NCBI GenBank assembly: GCA_023213395.1
Contig: CM041465.1
Span: 216,635,741 to 216,699,740, forward strand
Direction of reading: 5' to 3'
DNA from: Cycas panzhihuaensis
Taxonomy: Eukaryota; Cycadophyta
Length of the DNA stretch: 64,000 nt
Positions 38,103-50,206 of this stretch are shown in pieces (position 1 is the first letter of the stretch; each line of letters starts with the position of its first letter). A model generated the notes under the pieces. The model was not told where the DNA came from. It made no database searches and was given only the letters and a program-made list of their open reading frames with translations. The position numbers were made by a program, and so were the translations under genes.

Positions 38103-40105
38103 AATGTATATAAGAAGGGTAGAGTCAAGAAGGGAACTATACAAAAGTGAGAGGCAACAATCAGTCAATCACAATATAAATAGGAGATAAGAAAGAATGA
38201 GATGAAGTAGAATGTATAATAGTAGAAGGAAGAAACATAGAGTAGTTGGAAGGTTACTTGATTATAAGGCCCTCATGTAGTAGGGTGAGAAGAGCAACTT
38301 TAAATGTAATATCCTATCACAATAGGATATGAAGTGAGATGAAAACATATAAGAAGTCTTGTAACAATATAGTCTTAACATTACAAGAATATGAAGAAGT
38401 GTTATGAGGTATGAAGTACTATAATCACCAAAGAGATGGAAGTAATCAAGATATATAAGATATAAAGGCTAAGAACCTACATCACTAGGGCACATAGCTA
38501 AAGTCCATAAGTGGGATGTATGAAAATCTAGTAACCCCAACTTAAGTCTAAAGTAGATGAGGTGTTAAAAAAGATGTAAGACTCTATAGATGTATAAATC
38601 AAGGCCTTCACCCGCGATACTCGTAACTATGCTTGGTGATGAAATCCAAGTTATAGTGGATCCTAGGTACTTCTAATCCTCATCACCTTCACAAATAAGT
38701 AGCAGTATACCTTCTTCAAAGATTCAAATAGTATAAGTATACCTATAGCTATAACAGATATTAGACATATAGATTAATTAACTTACATTTAAGGTTTTTA
38801 ATTTTCTTAAGTGGTTATCAGGATGATCCTTGAATGAAATCTATTGGCATGGTTAGCCTTAACTACACTATTATCTCAGTTATGCCCACCCCATAACTAT
38901 AGCCCACACCTCCTTTATGGCATAAATTCTGCTAACCAAGGTCTCTTAACTAAGGCGAGTATATGACCAAGTATAGTTAGTACAGAAAAGAATGTATATA
39001 TGAGGTTCCTTTTAGGGAAGTGAAAATGTGAATTGATCAATCCTCAAAGTACAATGAAATCAAAATTTTAAATGTAGTGCATATAATACTTTACAAGTGC
39101 TAAAATTCTAAGTGAGAGCACCTGATATTGCTCAAATCTAAGTGTTTTCTTACTCACTTTGTGCAATGGGCTTTGAAACATTTTTCTTTTTTTTGAAAGT
39201 TTCCAACAAACCCTTGCTAAAGAATGACCTTTATTTACAAAAATAGTAATAACTTTCTATCTTGAAGTCAAAATTGAGTGCTCTTTTTTTTTATAGAAAG
39301 AGTATCCTGATTCGTTTCTACTACAAGTAGAATTAGGTCAAAAGGAGCTCTACAAAACTTTTTGCTATACTGTAAAGTGGATGAATAAATTTCTGCCAAA
39401 CCCTCACCAGAAAAATAACCTTATGTTCAAGCAATGAAATTGAGGGGTTTTTTTTTTTTTTGGCTGAAAAGATAAATTAGATTCACTTATATTATAACTA
39501 GAGCTAAATCGAATAAAGCTCTACAAAATTTTTGGTAGACCTGTGAAGTTGACTAAGTAGATTTTTATTATAGCAAAAAACTAATTATGATATGAACTTG
39601 TAAATATCTCATCAACTAAGAAAATTTCCATTATTTTTTGATCACTAGGCTCCCTATATGGGCAAGGTGAGAGCATACAATTATGGGGATCCTAAATGGA
39701 TCTAAATTTTATAAAAAAATGGGTAGCACCTTCCCTTACAAATTTATCAAATTCTAGTAAAAATTTGCCAATATTTCATCTTATAAATCTTACATATGAT
39801 GGGGAAAAAATTGATAGCATTTCCTTTTGCCAAATGGACAAAATAAGAGAGAAAAAAGAGAATGGAAAAAATGAAGGAATAACCACCAAATAATTGGAAT
39901 CCTTGAGCCTTATAACTCCTTAATATTATGCTCCTAAAACTTGCAAAAGAAAAAGAGAGAAAATAAACAATACAAAACATATTATGAGAAAAACTTAAAA
40001 AATCTCTAAATCCACTTATATAATCTCCATTCACCACATGGATTATGGGGGAGAAGGAATGGATGGCTTCTTTGCATGTGCAAGTGAGGAATATGATGTA
40101 AAGTA
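38103..40105 (-). other. Element D untranslated leader (2 kb)
   Basis: Non-coding. It includes the conserved block at 38605-38655 shared with F and G. Runs of T near 39445-39461 and gapped LTR-distal sequence are otherwise unremarkable. Confidence 0.65.
38605..38655 (-). promoter_or_regulatory. Conserved leader block with hairpin (D copy)
   Basis: The block contains CCCGCGATACTCG and, on the minus strand, CTTGGATTTCATCACCAAGC, identical over 20 bases to element G at 58299-58318. CTTGG and CCAAG can pair as a 5-bp stem around a 9-base loop. Confidence 0.6.
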
Positions 40106-40117
40106 CCTCTAATACCA
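40106..40117 (-). promoter_or_regulatory. PBS of element D
   Basis: The minus strand reads TGGTATTAGAGG, 10 of 12 matches to the tRNA-Met PBS, two bases from the LTR. Confidence 0.85.
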
Positions 40118-40119
40118 CA

Positions 40120-40425
40120 TGAAAGGAGGATTTAACATGCAATTCCACCACTAAACATAAATGTTAATAAGAGGAGTAAGAGAAAGATGGAGACTAAGAA
40201 GAGCTCTCACAATGGGGAGGTAAGAATTATTTTCTTCCATTGAGATCTTACTTTATATATTAGTGAGTGAGATCCATTAGGGTTAGGTTTCTTCCTAATG
40301 AAATAAAATTATATATAATGCATATGAAAGTATATTTCACTTAAATGATCTAATTTAATGTTCACCTAAGACCCTATTAGGAATAATAAACTAATATTAT
40401 GACCTTGTGGTATTAACTCACTTCA
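40120..40425 (-). repeat. 5' LTR of D (306 bp)
   Basis: Same length as the 3' LTR, with TG and CA ends intact. Confidence 0.93.
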
Positions 40426-40430
40426 CTAAT

Positions 40431-41017
40431 AAGGAATTAAGATGCTCCCACTTTATTATAAGGAATGTTTTATAATATAATAAACTTTAAAAAATGGAAT
40501 ATAAAATGCTATATATACAATGGGTATATATGAGCCATTACATTAATAACTCTAACTTTTTCTAAATTTAAGTATATAACCACTAAGGCATTTTGGAATC
40601 AAACTTTGGTTATAGTTAGTAATTTTTAATTTAATAGTAAGTTATTAGAATTCTTCTTAATAGGACTACACACTTTATCACATCTTCTATCTCAAGTACT
40701 ACTATTATAGCCATAGGTTTATAGGGGACCTTATTGGATAAAAGGTCTTCTTAATGGTCTCCTTAGAATCCTCCCATTTTAGTATAAGTAATTTTCCTTA
40801 GAGCTTCTATCTTTTACAAAGACTTTTCCACTACAACAATATTTGTCAGCTTATCTTTAGCCTTATAAATATAATCTTATATTACTCTGTATATCCTTGA
40901 TATAAGAAATGCGTTGCTAGTTCTCTTAACTAGTTATTAATCTTCTCAATATCCCTTTACCCATCATACACAAGGATCTCTATGAAGTAGACCTTCCCAA
41001 ATTTATCCTTGCAAATC
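40431..41017. other. No recognisable feature (about 0.6 kb)
   Basis: A/T-rich spacer between element D and the gypsy remnant. Nothing recognised. Confidence 0.55.
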
Positions 41018-41364
41018 TGAAGGAAGAAGAGTTGAAAGAAAAAATAGAGTACTTTTATTTACTTTAGAGGCCAAGATTACAAATCAACACACACAATGGA
41101 TACCAAAAGAGGGTTGAAGGAGTACTGAAGTACTTTCTCCTAAGAAAAAGAAGCAATAATCAATGTGTTACAAGTAATCTTTGAACCCTTGAATAGACAA
41201 AAGATAGTCTCTCTTCAACAATTCTATTGGCAACCCTAGCAGCCTTACATAGTATTAAAGGGCTTAGTGACCTATGCATAATAGGTAATATCAACACTTA
41301 ACCCTTGATGCTTTCTCCATACTAATACCTCTTCTGGTTAAGAAGATGGGGTTATATTATAAGT
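41018..41364 (-). repeat. Possible 3' LTR of the gypsy element
   Basis: It starts right after AAAGGGGAGGAC and could end at CTTCCTTCA (plus strand TGAAGGAAG at 41018). There is no second copy in the window, so the low boundary is a guess. Confidence 0.35.
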
Positions 41365-41374
41365 CCTCCCCTTT
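41365..41374 (-). promoter_or_regulatory. Polypurine tract of the gypsy element
   Basis: The minus strand reads AAGGGGAGGA after the chromodomain-coding end. Confidence 0.6.
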
Positions 41375-41399
41375 AAGATGCTAAGCCCCCCAAGCATTA

Positions 41400-41500
41400 G
41401 AGATGAGAGTGTTATTAGATAAACTCTTCAGATTCCCAAGTTGCTTCATCTATATCACAATTGACCCGCTATAGCAGATGCTCATAAATGGTATGATTCT
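41400..41500 (-). pseudogene. Chromodomain at integrase C-terminus
   Basis: The frame gives HLL-stop-RVNCDIDEATWESEEFI. The DEATWE motif is the end of the chromodomain found on integrases of plant chromoviruses, which bind methylated histone H3 and steer insertion into heterochromatin. The upstream half (VLVKW-like) is degraded and has a stop. Confidence 0.72.
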
Positions 41501-42690
41501 AGAGGTGTCATTGATGATTGGTGAGGATTAGGTCTAGCAAGACTATGAGATGTTATTCATTATTAAGAATAAGAATGGTGGTGTGGGGGGTGAATGTTCT
41601 TCTTGGGTATTTTTTCAGGTAGGAGATATGGAAGACATTATGGATATTGGTATCTAAGAGAAGGTCAAAGGCATATGCAACTTCACTAATCTTTCAAAGG
41701 ACTTTATATAGGGCATAATATTATGGGCTTAAATTATGGCCTTGATGGGACTTAAGGGATTATTGCTTATATGGTTGGAGGTAAACGAATACAAGATCTC
41801 TAATGTCAAATAACCAATCAGATTAGTGGTAGTTAGTAAGTTGCTTTATGTGATTATGTGCAATAGTTAGGTTTTGCTCAAGGGTATGGAGGATTTGGTC
41901 CATCTCCTAAATCTTTTACTAGGTTAAAGTAGTCTAAAGATTAGTCGCCAAGGTATGGTATAAAGGGAGGTGACAAGTATATAGGACCAAAAATAGGAAT
42001 ATACTAATGGTTGTACTAATGTTCTACTAAGGATAGCCAAGAGGTCCACTTAGCTTGGTGTTCTGAGGTAAAACAATAGAAGTATATTTCTAAAGTTTTG
42101 TTTAATACCTTTGATTAACCATATGTTTGAGGATGGTAAGCATAACTCATATTAAATAAGGTTCCTATAGCTCTAAAGAGTTCTTGACAAAAGGATCTAG
42201 TGAACTTAGGGTCATGATCATAGATAATGGTTGAGAGAAATCCATAAAGATAAAAATAAATTGGATGTATAGGTCAGTAAGATACGATAATATATACAAG
42301 GTGCGAACTGAGAGAAAGTGGGAGTACTTCATTAATCTATCAATGACTACCCAAATAGAGTTAAAACTGGTAGATATAGACAAACTAGTGATGAAATCCA
42401 TCGCAATGTCTTGCCATTTTCCTTACGAATATATAATAGTTAGAGAAGACCTAATAGGTCTTTGGTGTCCACCTTATTTCATTGACAAGTATCACATTTT
42501 GATATAAAGGTAAAGATGGTAGATTTCATATGAGACCAAAAGAAATCTACACAAGTATGTCAATAGGTTTTATTGAATCCAAAATGACCCCCTAATCGAG
42601 TGGAGTGGTACTCTATTAAATTATGGGATATGAATGAGGAGGATGGAGTATAAAGATGTGATTTCTAAATAACAAATGGCTGTTGTGGGA
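41500..42690 (-). pseudogene. Gypsy integrase (broken)
   Basis: The zinc region ends SKCDTCQ near 42500-42530. The catalytic core follows: MDFITSLSI and WVVIDRLMKYSHF (open piece 42165-42401, first Asp kept). A shifted frame then reads IIYDHDPKFTRSF (second Asp kept) and MSYAYHPQTYG near 42110-42150. The following family motif that holds the Glu is changed to stop-SKV, so Glu has become Lys. The frameshift between the first and second catalytic blocks lies near 42250. Confidence 0.82.
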
Positions 42691-42849
42691 TAACTAGATA
42701 TTTTGGATGAGAGATTTTTCATATTAGCTGGCATAATTACGTTGAGCCTAATTTTCAGCATGTAATTCATTAAGCAAAATAGGATGGAACTTTGATATAG
42801 AATAAATACTGGGGTTGAGAGTACTGGAATTAGGGTGTAGATGAGAAAG

Positions 42850-44150
42850 AGCATATGCAACCATGTTATCTTTGCCTTTCTTATAAGAGATTATAAAGTC
42901 AAAGACCTATAAGTAATCGATCTATTTAGACTGTTCTTTAGATAGAACTGACTGATCTAATAGGCTATGGAAGCTTTGATGGTCTTTGAGGATAAGAAAT
43001 TTTGACCCCAAGAGATATTAATGCCACTTATTCACAACACACAAGATGGCTCCCATTTCCTTTTGATATGTAGAAAGTTAGAGTTCATGATCTTTTAGTT
43101 TTTAACTTTCAAATACAATAGGAGGGTAGTCTTGCATAAGGGCTATGCCTAAGTTTAATCATAATACATTACATTCAAGTTAAAATAGTTGGGTAAAATT
43201 AAGAATGACAAGGATTAGGGTAGAGGTCATGATTACCTTGAGATAGGTGATGGTAGATTTGGCCTCTAAGGACCATTGTAAGGAGTCTTTACAGAGTAAG
43301 TTGGTTAGTGGAGCTCTGAGGGAGGTGTAGTTTCATACAAAACAATGATAGATCCTTGTGACACTAAGGAAAGCTTGTAGTTATGTGAGATTAGTTGGTG
43401 TTGGCTAGGTGGTGATGATTGATATTTTATTCAAGTCCACCCATACTCTTTTGGAAGAGATAATGTTCCCCAAATACTAGAGTTTTATTTTTCTAAGCTC
43501 ATACTTAGAAAGTTTGGTATATAATTAGTGTTATTATAATATTTAAAGAATGATCTCAAGATGGTGAATGTGATGATCCAAGTGGGAACTATAAATAAGG
43601 ATATCATCAAAGAAGATGATAATAAATTTTTTAAGGTGGGGGCCAAAGATCCAATTCATGAGTGCTTAAAAGATGGTGGGTGCATTACAAAGATCGAAGG
43701 GCATTACGCAAAGCTCAAAGTGGTTGTGATATATCCTGAAAGTTATTTTATGGCAATCCTCTAGAGCAATCAGAATCTAATAATAACTGAATTGTAAATC
43801 TAGCTTAGAGTAGACCAAGGCTCTATTGATTTTGTCTAATATATCATCTATCCTAGGAGTGGGGAACTTATTTTTTATGGTAATCTTATTAAGTTCTATA
43901 TAATCCATAGAAAGGTAGATAGAGCCATCGCTTCTCCTAATTAAGACTATTAGGGTTACATGTGGGATTTTACTTAGTTGGATTATGCCTATGTCCATTA
44001 GTTCGATGGTAATTTTCTTGATTTCGTTTTTTTCGAAGTAGGAATTTCTATGTAGACGTAGGCTAATTAGGTTGTAATTTGATTAGAGATCGATAGTATG
44101 GAAGAAACCATAGTTAAGGGGAGTAGTGGTAGGAAGGGGATCAAATACTT
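42850..44150 (-). pseudogene. Gypsy reverse transcriptase and RNase H (broken)
   Basis: From the high end there is SYFEKNEI near 44020-44050. An open stretch follows at 43777-43998 with MDIGIIQLSKIP, VDY-like MDYIELNKIT and KFPTPRIDDILD. The family's MPF-like segment and the active site FFDDIL (43603-43614) come next, where YVDD/FIDD is usual. RNase H follows with YLLGSKFLI, DHQSFHSLL and YKKGKDNMVAYALSHL near 42850-42900. The order and motifs are those of Ty3/gypsy pol. Stops break it at several points, for example near 43655. Confidence 0.87.
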
Positions 44151-44268
44151 ACTCATATGTAGTAATGTGAACTTGGATATATGAATGGATTTAAGGATCA
44201 ACTTGATTATTATTAAGATGGATGATATAGCCAAGGTTGAATTGAAGGTGCCTTTTCATACAACTAAG

Positions 44269-44728
44269 TGAAACCAATTGGTTTGGTGCAAACTATAGCC
44301 CATAGAATTTACATGTTTGACCCATTTGGTCCTTAAATTACTAAAAATCTCCAAGATCTAAAAAACATATGCTACTGATCAAATTTCAAGCTATAATATC
44401 TAAATAATGTAATGAACATGAAAGAACATGAGAAGAACTAAGATAAACAGCAGTCATAGGCAAATTAGTCCCCATGTGAGGCTCAATTTGGGCAGAAATT
44501 CCACATATACTTCAAGATTATATATAAAAGAATGATACAAGGCTTAATTTATAAGCAAACTATCAATATTTCAAGGATGACAATTGGTGGACTAAGCAGC
44601 ACATGTAGTGAACTCAACTTGATTATACAATAAGATTAAATTTACATTGAGGGTCATCTAAAGTTATAATATACATAAAATAAACATAAATTTATATGAA
44701 ATGAGGATTCTATCACAATGTTTTAACA
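44269..44728 (-). repeat. Candidate 3' LTR of element H (460 bp)
   Basis: On the minus strand it begins TGTTAAAACATTG after a strong polypurine tract and ends ACCAATTGGTTTCA. The low boundary is inferred from the TG/CA ends only, because the 5' LTR of H is outside the window. Confidence 0.5.
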
Positions 44729-44740
44729 CCCTCCCTCAAT
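44729..44740 (-). promoter_or_regulatory. Polypurine tract of element H
   Basis: ATTGAGGGAGGG on the minus strand, directly before the LTR start. Confidence 0.8.
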
Positions 44741-44894
44741 AATAGCTTCATTCCTTCTAATGTTAAGGTTATATCAAAACTACTTAAACTTTGGTTTACT
44801 AAGTGATTTAATAAAGATATCTACAACATGGTCATCAGTTGGTCAATGAACTGGGTTGATGAAGCTATTAAGAGGTTGTTGTAAATGACCTTTT
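44741..44894 (-). pseudogene. Element H RNase H C-terminal fragment
   Basis: The minus strand reads SFINPVH, PTDDHVVDIFIKSLSKPKFK, then the polypurine tract. This is the extreme C-terminus of copia pol. It is the continuation of the H fragment beginning at 52427 after removing element F, but the two do not join directly. RT from just past FLNG through most of RNase H is absent, so H had an internal deletion. Confidence 0.75.
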
Positions 44895-45205
44895 TGAAGG
44901 AAGGATGGATCTAGGGAATAAATCACTCATATGCATACAATAGTAATAGAGAATAAAAAATATATAAAACAATATATGAGAGTAAAACTTGGAGTTGAGA
45001 ATGAATAATGACTCCCCCCTTGAGATTTCGCCTTTTATTATTGAGGGTGAGCATTAGGGTTAGGATTTTTCCGCCTATGACATGAACTCAAAATTACATC
45101 TAAATGCATATAAAATACATTTCATTAAGAGACTAATACTAATAATATATCCTAAGGTTACTTAATTAATCTACACAAATGACCTTAATACATTAACCTA
45201 TTTTA
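44895..45205 (-). repeat. 3' LTR of F (311 bp)
   Basis: On the minus strand it begins TAAAATAGG after GGGGGGGAT and ends CCTTCCTTCA. It matches G LTRs in reverse complement. Confidence 0.9.
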
Positions 45206-45220
45206 ATCCCCCCCTTTAAT
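45206..45220 (-). promoter_or_regulatory. Polypurine tract of F
   Basis: The minus strand reads TTAAAGGGGGGGAT next to the LTR start. Confidence 0.85.
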
Positions 45221-45644
45221 GGTGGAAGGTCATTTTGAGCAAATTTATTCTATGATGTCTTCATTTGAGCCTCATTATTACATTGAAATTCTAAATGACA
45301 CTTTGTGAGAAAACCCTCATAGGGAAACCCCATAGACTTTCTAAGATCTATAGTCCCTTTTATAAATCAAAATGGCTAAGGTGTCTCTTGATGTAGCTTG
45401 ATAGCCAAGCAACTTAAATATGCAGCTTGATCTATTGAATCTCCATATACCATTTGGTCATTTCCTATGCCCTTTTAGGTTTTCACAGGTTTTCATTTTC
45501 TAAAACTTATACAACCTTTATCCTTTCATGCCTACATGGGGTTTTCACAAATAGGATAGAGCAGAGATTTACTCTTATTCTTCTGCACCCACAAAGGATT
45601 TTTACGAATAAAATAGAGTATGATAATCCTATTACCATCTTCTT

Positions 45645-47110
45645 TGATCAGTCGAAGATGGAGGCCCTAAGGTCGAGTTGCCTTCAGAACTATTCAAACT
45701 TTGCCCTTTGCAGCGATTTGGTAAAGATATTGGCCACTTGATCTACTGTGGTATAGTATTCTAACTGAATTATGCCTGTAGACTTTCATACTTACGTGTT
45801 TGGTACGATCATAAAATACAAGATTTTTTACCATGTAGATTGTTGATTGATTATTCACATGAAGGCCGATAGGACTTGTTTGGGTGATATTCAATGTTTT
45901 TAATAATTTTCTAAACCATATTACCTCCTTGCTAGTCTCAAAAGTAGCAATGTATTCAGCTTCAATAGTTGAATCAACAACTATCTTCTATCATCTAGAT
46001 CTCCATGATATTAGTGTTGTTTTAAGAAATGTTACATATCTAGACATAAATCTTTATGTATCTTTATCTCCTACAAAGTATGAGTCTGTGTATGTAAAAA
46101 GCTTAAATTCATTGTTAGGTTCATATAATAGACCAAATTTATTGGTTGATTTTAGGTGTTTTAACACTCAAACTGTAGTCCATCGGTGATTCTACTTAGG
46201 ATTTATCATGAATCGTGCAAGAATGCCAATAAAATATGTAATATATGGCCTTCTATTAGTAGTGTAGATGAGACTATCTATAAGTTTCCTATAGAATGTT
46301 GTATCTACCTCCTTAGTATCACCATCAACTTAGAGTTTGGTATTAGGGTCCATAGGTAAAGCTATTGGTTGAACATCTTCTAACTAAAACTTGGTTAGAA
46401 TATCGTTGATGTATTTTTCTTGGGAGAGGAACTTTTTTCTATTCTTTTATGTTACTTCAATTCCCAAATAATATTGCATTAATCTAAGGTCAAATAATTC
46501 AAACATTTTGCTAAGTTTCTTTTTTAGCTGGCTTATTGCCTGCTCACTATTACCCGTTACTAGTATGTCATCCACAAAGATTATGAGATAAGTAACTTTG
46601 TCTTTTTTGCACTTGATGAACAATGTTGCATTAATATCTTAGTAGTCACAAATCTCATATCCAAGTTGTCGCATTCTTTCAAAAAACTTCGCAAACTAAA
46701 CATAAAGGCCTTGTTTAAGGCCATACAAGGACTTTCTAAGTCTGCAAACCTTCTTCTCTTGACCTTCAATCTTATATCCTTCTAACTGAGCCATGTAATG
46801 TTTTCTTCAAGATCCCATTGAGAAACCCAATCTTAATATCAAGCTAGTAGATTTTCTAACTCTATTGAGTAGCCAAGGCCATGAGAGTTCTAATTATAAG
46901 CCACTTGGTTATAGGTACAAAGACTTCAGTATAGTTAATGTCTTCCCTTTGTATGAATCCTTGAGCTACTAACCTCACCTTATGTTTTATTAGGATGTCA
47001 TTTAATTTGTATTTATTTTTTAAAACCCATTTATTTTGAACTACCTTTCTGGCAAGTGGTAGATCAATAAGCTCTCATGTACTATTTTTTATGAGATATT
47101 GGTATTTTTC
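45645..47110 (-). pseudogene. Element F reverse transcriptase and RNase H (broken)
   Basis: The RT active site FVDD is intact at 46567-46578. Around it are KAFMFSLRSFLKE-type shadows and the true-frame motifs KSLYGLK and LVTGNSEQ. RNase H shows PNNEFKLFT, DSYFVGDKD and RTKHVSMKVY (45700-46100). The layout matches element G residue by residue. Stops and shifts, for example near 46700 and 46200, inactivate it. Confidence 0.86.
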
Positions 47111-47690
47111 ATCTATTCTATTTCTCTAAATTATATGTTTCATAGCTACCTAGCACAAGAGGGGCTCTTTATTAAGAGTAAGGTATAATTCTATTAGTTT
47201 AATCTTAATATATAATGATTTCTATATCCTTGCTCTATGGGCATTTTAAGTGCTAGTTTTTTCCACCTCATATAGTCGTATATCCTTATTGAGCTAGCAG
47301 TCTTCACAAGATCCTTGAGTTGGGAATGAGATCCTCATTTTCTCAACTTCTTGTTTCTCATCTTATTTATTAAAATGATCATTTTGTGAGAAGAATATTG
47401 ACATGCTTAGGGAAGATGGTCCTTCTACCACTATTTTACCTTTGTCAATTGAAGGTGGAGAGGATGATTCTTCTATAATAGCTTTGCCTTTATCAACTAT
47501 GTTATCTTTAAAGGATGGTGCTTGATGTGTACTTATTAATTTAGAGTCATAGCTTATATCCTATAAGGCTCTATTGTCAACTTCTAATATTTGAACTAAT
47601 TATGTATGCCTCCTACCCCCCAAATTTTAGAATCTGAACATCATACTTGATAACATCATTAGAGCAGTGCGAGGGTGTTTTAGAGTCCAG
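47110..47690 (-). pseudogene. Element F integrase-RT linker
   Basis: Low-conservation linker matching G 61228-61600. It contains VDKGK-type repeats near 47440-47500 and ends in the ARIXKSL-like segment before RT. Confidence 0.6.
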
Positions 47691-48600
47691 TCTAAGCAAC
47701 TAATCCTCTATCTCTATAAAAATGACATCTCTGGTAATAATGATTTTTTGTTGTAAAGGTATAAAGACCTTATACCTTTTCCTGTCCATAGGTTATCTAA
47801 CAAAGATGCCTTTAAGTGCCTTTTGCTAGAGTTTATTTCAATCTATATCTAGAATGTAGGCATAGTATGTAGAGCCAAAAATTTTAAAGTAGTAAATAAT
47901 GGGGGCTTATCCTAACCACTTTTCATTAGGTGATTGTCCTTTCTTTGATGGGCTAATAGTATTGATACAATAAACAGCTATCTAGATGGCTTCGACCCAT
48001 AGGTAGGTAGGTACATTTTTGTATACTAGTATAGCTCAAGCCATGTTCATGATTGTCCTATTCATACGCTTAGCAACTCTATTTTATTGTGGAGTACCTT
48101 CTACTATTATTTAATGTTTGATGTCATTATCTCGAACGTAGAATTCAAACTCATGTAAGGTATATTTACCACCATTATTAATTTGAAGACATTTGAGCTA
48201 ATAACCTGACTCTTTTTCAGTGTGGGCTTTGAATTCTTTGAATACACATAAGGCTTCATCTTTCTTATGTAAGAAAAGTACCCATACTTTCCTAATGAAA
48301 TCATCAATAAAAGAGATGTAATATAACTTACCTTTTAGTGAATAAATAGGCATTAGTCTATATAGATCAGAGTGTACTAATTGTAATAGATGGCTCAATT
48401 TCTATTGACTTTTGGGAAAGTCTTGTCGATGAGATTTGGTAATGATATAAGCTTCATATTTGAAGGACTTAGAGGAGAACTTTGGAAGACTTGGAAGAGT
48501 GTTACAAAGATCTCTAAGTCTATCAATATGAGCATGGCCTATGCAAGAATTCCAAAGAGCTTTTAGTAATAACATTAGGTTAGTCAAGATGGTGTTAAAT
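47690..48600 (-). pseudogene. Element F integrase and GAG-pre (broken)
   Basis: The GAG-pre zinc region reads LWNSCIGHAHIDRL and KYEAYIITKSH, with zinc Cys residues lost to Tyr. The core begins LLQLVHSDLYRLMP with the first catalytic Asp kept (48366-48368). The second position reads QINNGGKYT, so Asp is Asn. The third reads RVAKRMNRT, so Glu is Lys. These are G-to-A changes on the coding strand. The C-terminal part around 47700-47900 has FKIFGSTYYAYIL. Two of three catalytic acids are gone. Confidence 0.85.
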
Positions 48601-49020
48601 GTAAATAGTTCATCAGTATAAGGGCTTTGGGCATAATGGGCTTTAGAAGATAAAGAGTTATTCAGTCAAAAGAGTGTGCTAGTGAGATGTCAAGTCAAGA
48701 CTACTTAATCAGTTGGAGGATGAATGACCTAGAGAGTTTAGTCATTTGTAGTTACACTCAGATTAAATCCACAAGAAATAAGTGTGGATAAAGAGAACAA
48801 GTTTTATTTGAGATTGGATGTGTATAAGACATCAAGCAATGTAAAATCTCTTAAGCCTAGTAGTTTTAAGCGAATGTTACCAATTCCTTTAATAGGTTGT
48901 TATGATTTATCAACTATGTGAACAACTCCTTAAATATTTGAGTCAAATATTTGATATAGACTATAATTGCATGTCATATATTAAGTTGCTCATATATCCA
49001 TGATCTAATGTCTATCGATT
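48600..49020 (-). pseudogene. Element F protease (broken)
   Basis: The signature reads IMDI-stop-AT near 48985-49010: Asp is kept, and the following Gly codon is TGA. Downstream are NLLGVVHIVDKS and LLSLSTLISCGFNLSV near 48760-48930. Stops are frequent. Confidence 0.72.
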
Positions 49021-49268
49021 AAAGCAATACTATTTATAATTATAATAGGACTTGGCATTGGTGAAGGGAATTCATAAGTGACATATCTATATCGAGCTTC
49101 AAAGTATCTCTATGGTTGGTCAATGGCATTTAATATTGAAGATACCTCAATTCTTTAAAAGTGTACTTGTACAAAACCTGGACCACTAAATGATTCTTCA
49201 CAAGTTTCTTCAACATTGTGAGCTCCATGTTTTGGTTAAAACTTTGTCAACTTATAAGTGGCAGTTTT

Positions 49269-50206
49269 GCAGTCTTTTATAAAGTATCCTTTACAATTAC
49301 ATCGATCACATATAATAGTTCAATTTCCATCCCCTAAAGAGGTACTAATTTGGCTGGACTGTCTTGCCTTTTGTTGAGGTAGCACTTGGCCTTGAGACTA
49401 TCGACACTGTGACTGAGGATTTAGTTAACCTTATGGATGATTTCCTATATTTCTTCCTCTTCCTCTTACTCGGTTGTTTCCTCTACCACGAGAGGGACCT
49501 TGATTATTTATGTAGTAAGCTTTTTCATCTACCTCAAAGGCTGTATCTGGAAGAGAGTCAGAGGCTACAAAGTTGGTATCAAAGGTCTTATCAAATTCTA
49601 TAAACTTCTTGGCAAGTACTTCAAAGTTAAGTATCTTCAATATTCCACTAGATTGAAGAGTCCCAAGCAAGTTTTATAATCAAGGACATGTAGACATGAT
49701 TAGATAAAGAATACCCAAGTGATATATTAAGTCTTAAAATCTTTATTAATTACCTATTTTATTGGCCAAAGGAGATTTATTATCTCATGAGCTCATCCCT
49801 TTTGCATTTTTAATTTGTTCATTTTTAGAACAAGATGAACAAATTCTAAGCTTGGCTTGGTATTAAAGTTTCTCTTAAGAACTTTAAGGACCTTCCAAGC
49901 TATATCATATTGCTCTTTGTTAATCAAGTTATACAAGGAGTGATCAGCAACTAATAGAATTCCTGCACGTATCTTTTCATCATCTATCTCTCATTATAGT
50001 TTGGTTACAATATCTGTATGAGCTGTTGGAGTAGTTCCACTAGAAGTAAGTGTTATAGCTATTATAAATATGATAGGTGTAAGCTATAAGTGGGATCTCT
50101 AAAGGCCTTTATACTTTGCAATATTTTTAACTCTAATATACCATAAATCCTAATTTTCCTTTCCTTTCAATATGTAGTTGATATTCTGCTTGAATCGAGA
50201 TGATAT
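49269..50206 (-). pseudogene. Element F gag with zinc knuckle (broken)
   Basis: The family start codon reads ATA at 50204-50206. It is followed by SSRFKQNINYILKGKEN with a stop at the conserved Trp. An open 79-codon piece at 49431-49670 gives LAKKFIEFDKTFDTNFVASDSL and the Arg/Gly-rich GPSRGRGNNRVRGRGRN tail typical of nucleocapsid linkers. The knuckle at 49269-49310 reads CDRCNCKGYFIKDC: both N-terminal Cys and the last Cys are kept, and His has become Tyr. Confidence 0.82.

Larger units (their letters stand above)
32879..40425 (-). mobile_element. Full-length copia element D
   Basis: The best-delimited element in the window. It has two LTRs of exactly 306 bp, a PBS with 10 of 12 matches and all copia domains in order. 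The flanking duplication is CTAAT (32874-32878 and 40426-40430). By hand count the LTRs differ at about 31 of 306 positions (roughly 10%), mostly transitions, so the insertion is of moderate age. The coding region is broken by stops and active-site changes. Confidence 0.93.
41018..44268 (-). mobile_element. Chromodomain Ty3/gypsy remnant, 5' part displaced by element H
   Basis: The minus strand carries RT, RNase H, integrase and a chromodomain in the gypsy order (RT before integrase). A polypurine tract (41365-41374) and a possible 3' LTR follow. Homology ends near 44150, where the protease should continue, and a candidate LTR of element H begins at 44269. The missing 5' half may lie beyond the right window edge if H inserted here. 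Confidence 0.8.

Noticed and set aside
39696-40151. Overlapping frames of 65 and 134 codons on opposite strands at the 5' end of element D
   Set aside because: They lie in the D leader between PBS and gag, match no domain, and are A/T-rich chance frames. The minus-strand frame crosses the PBS and LTR edge.
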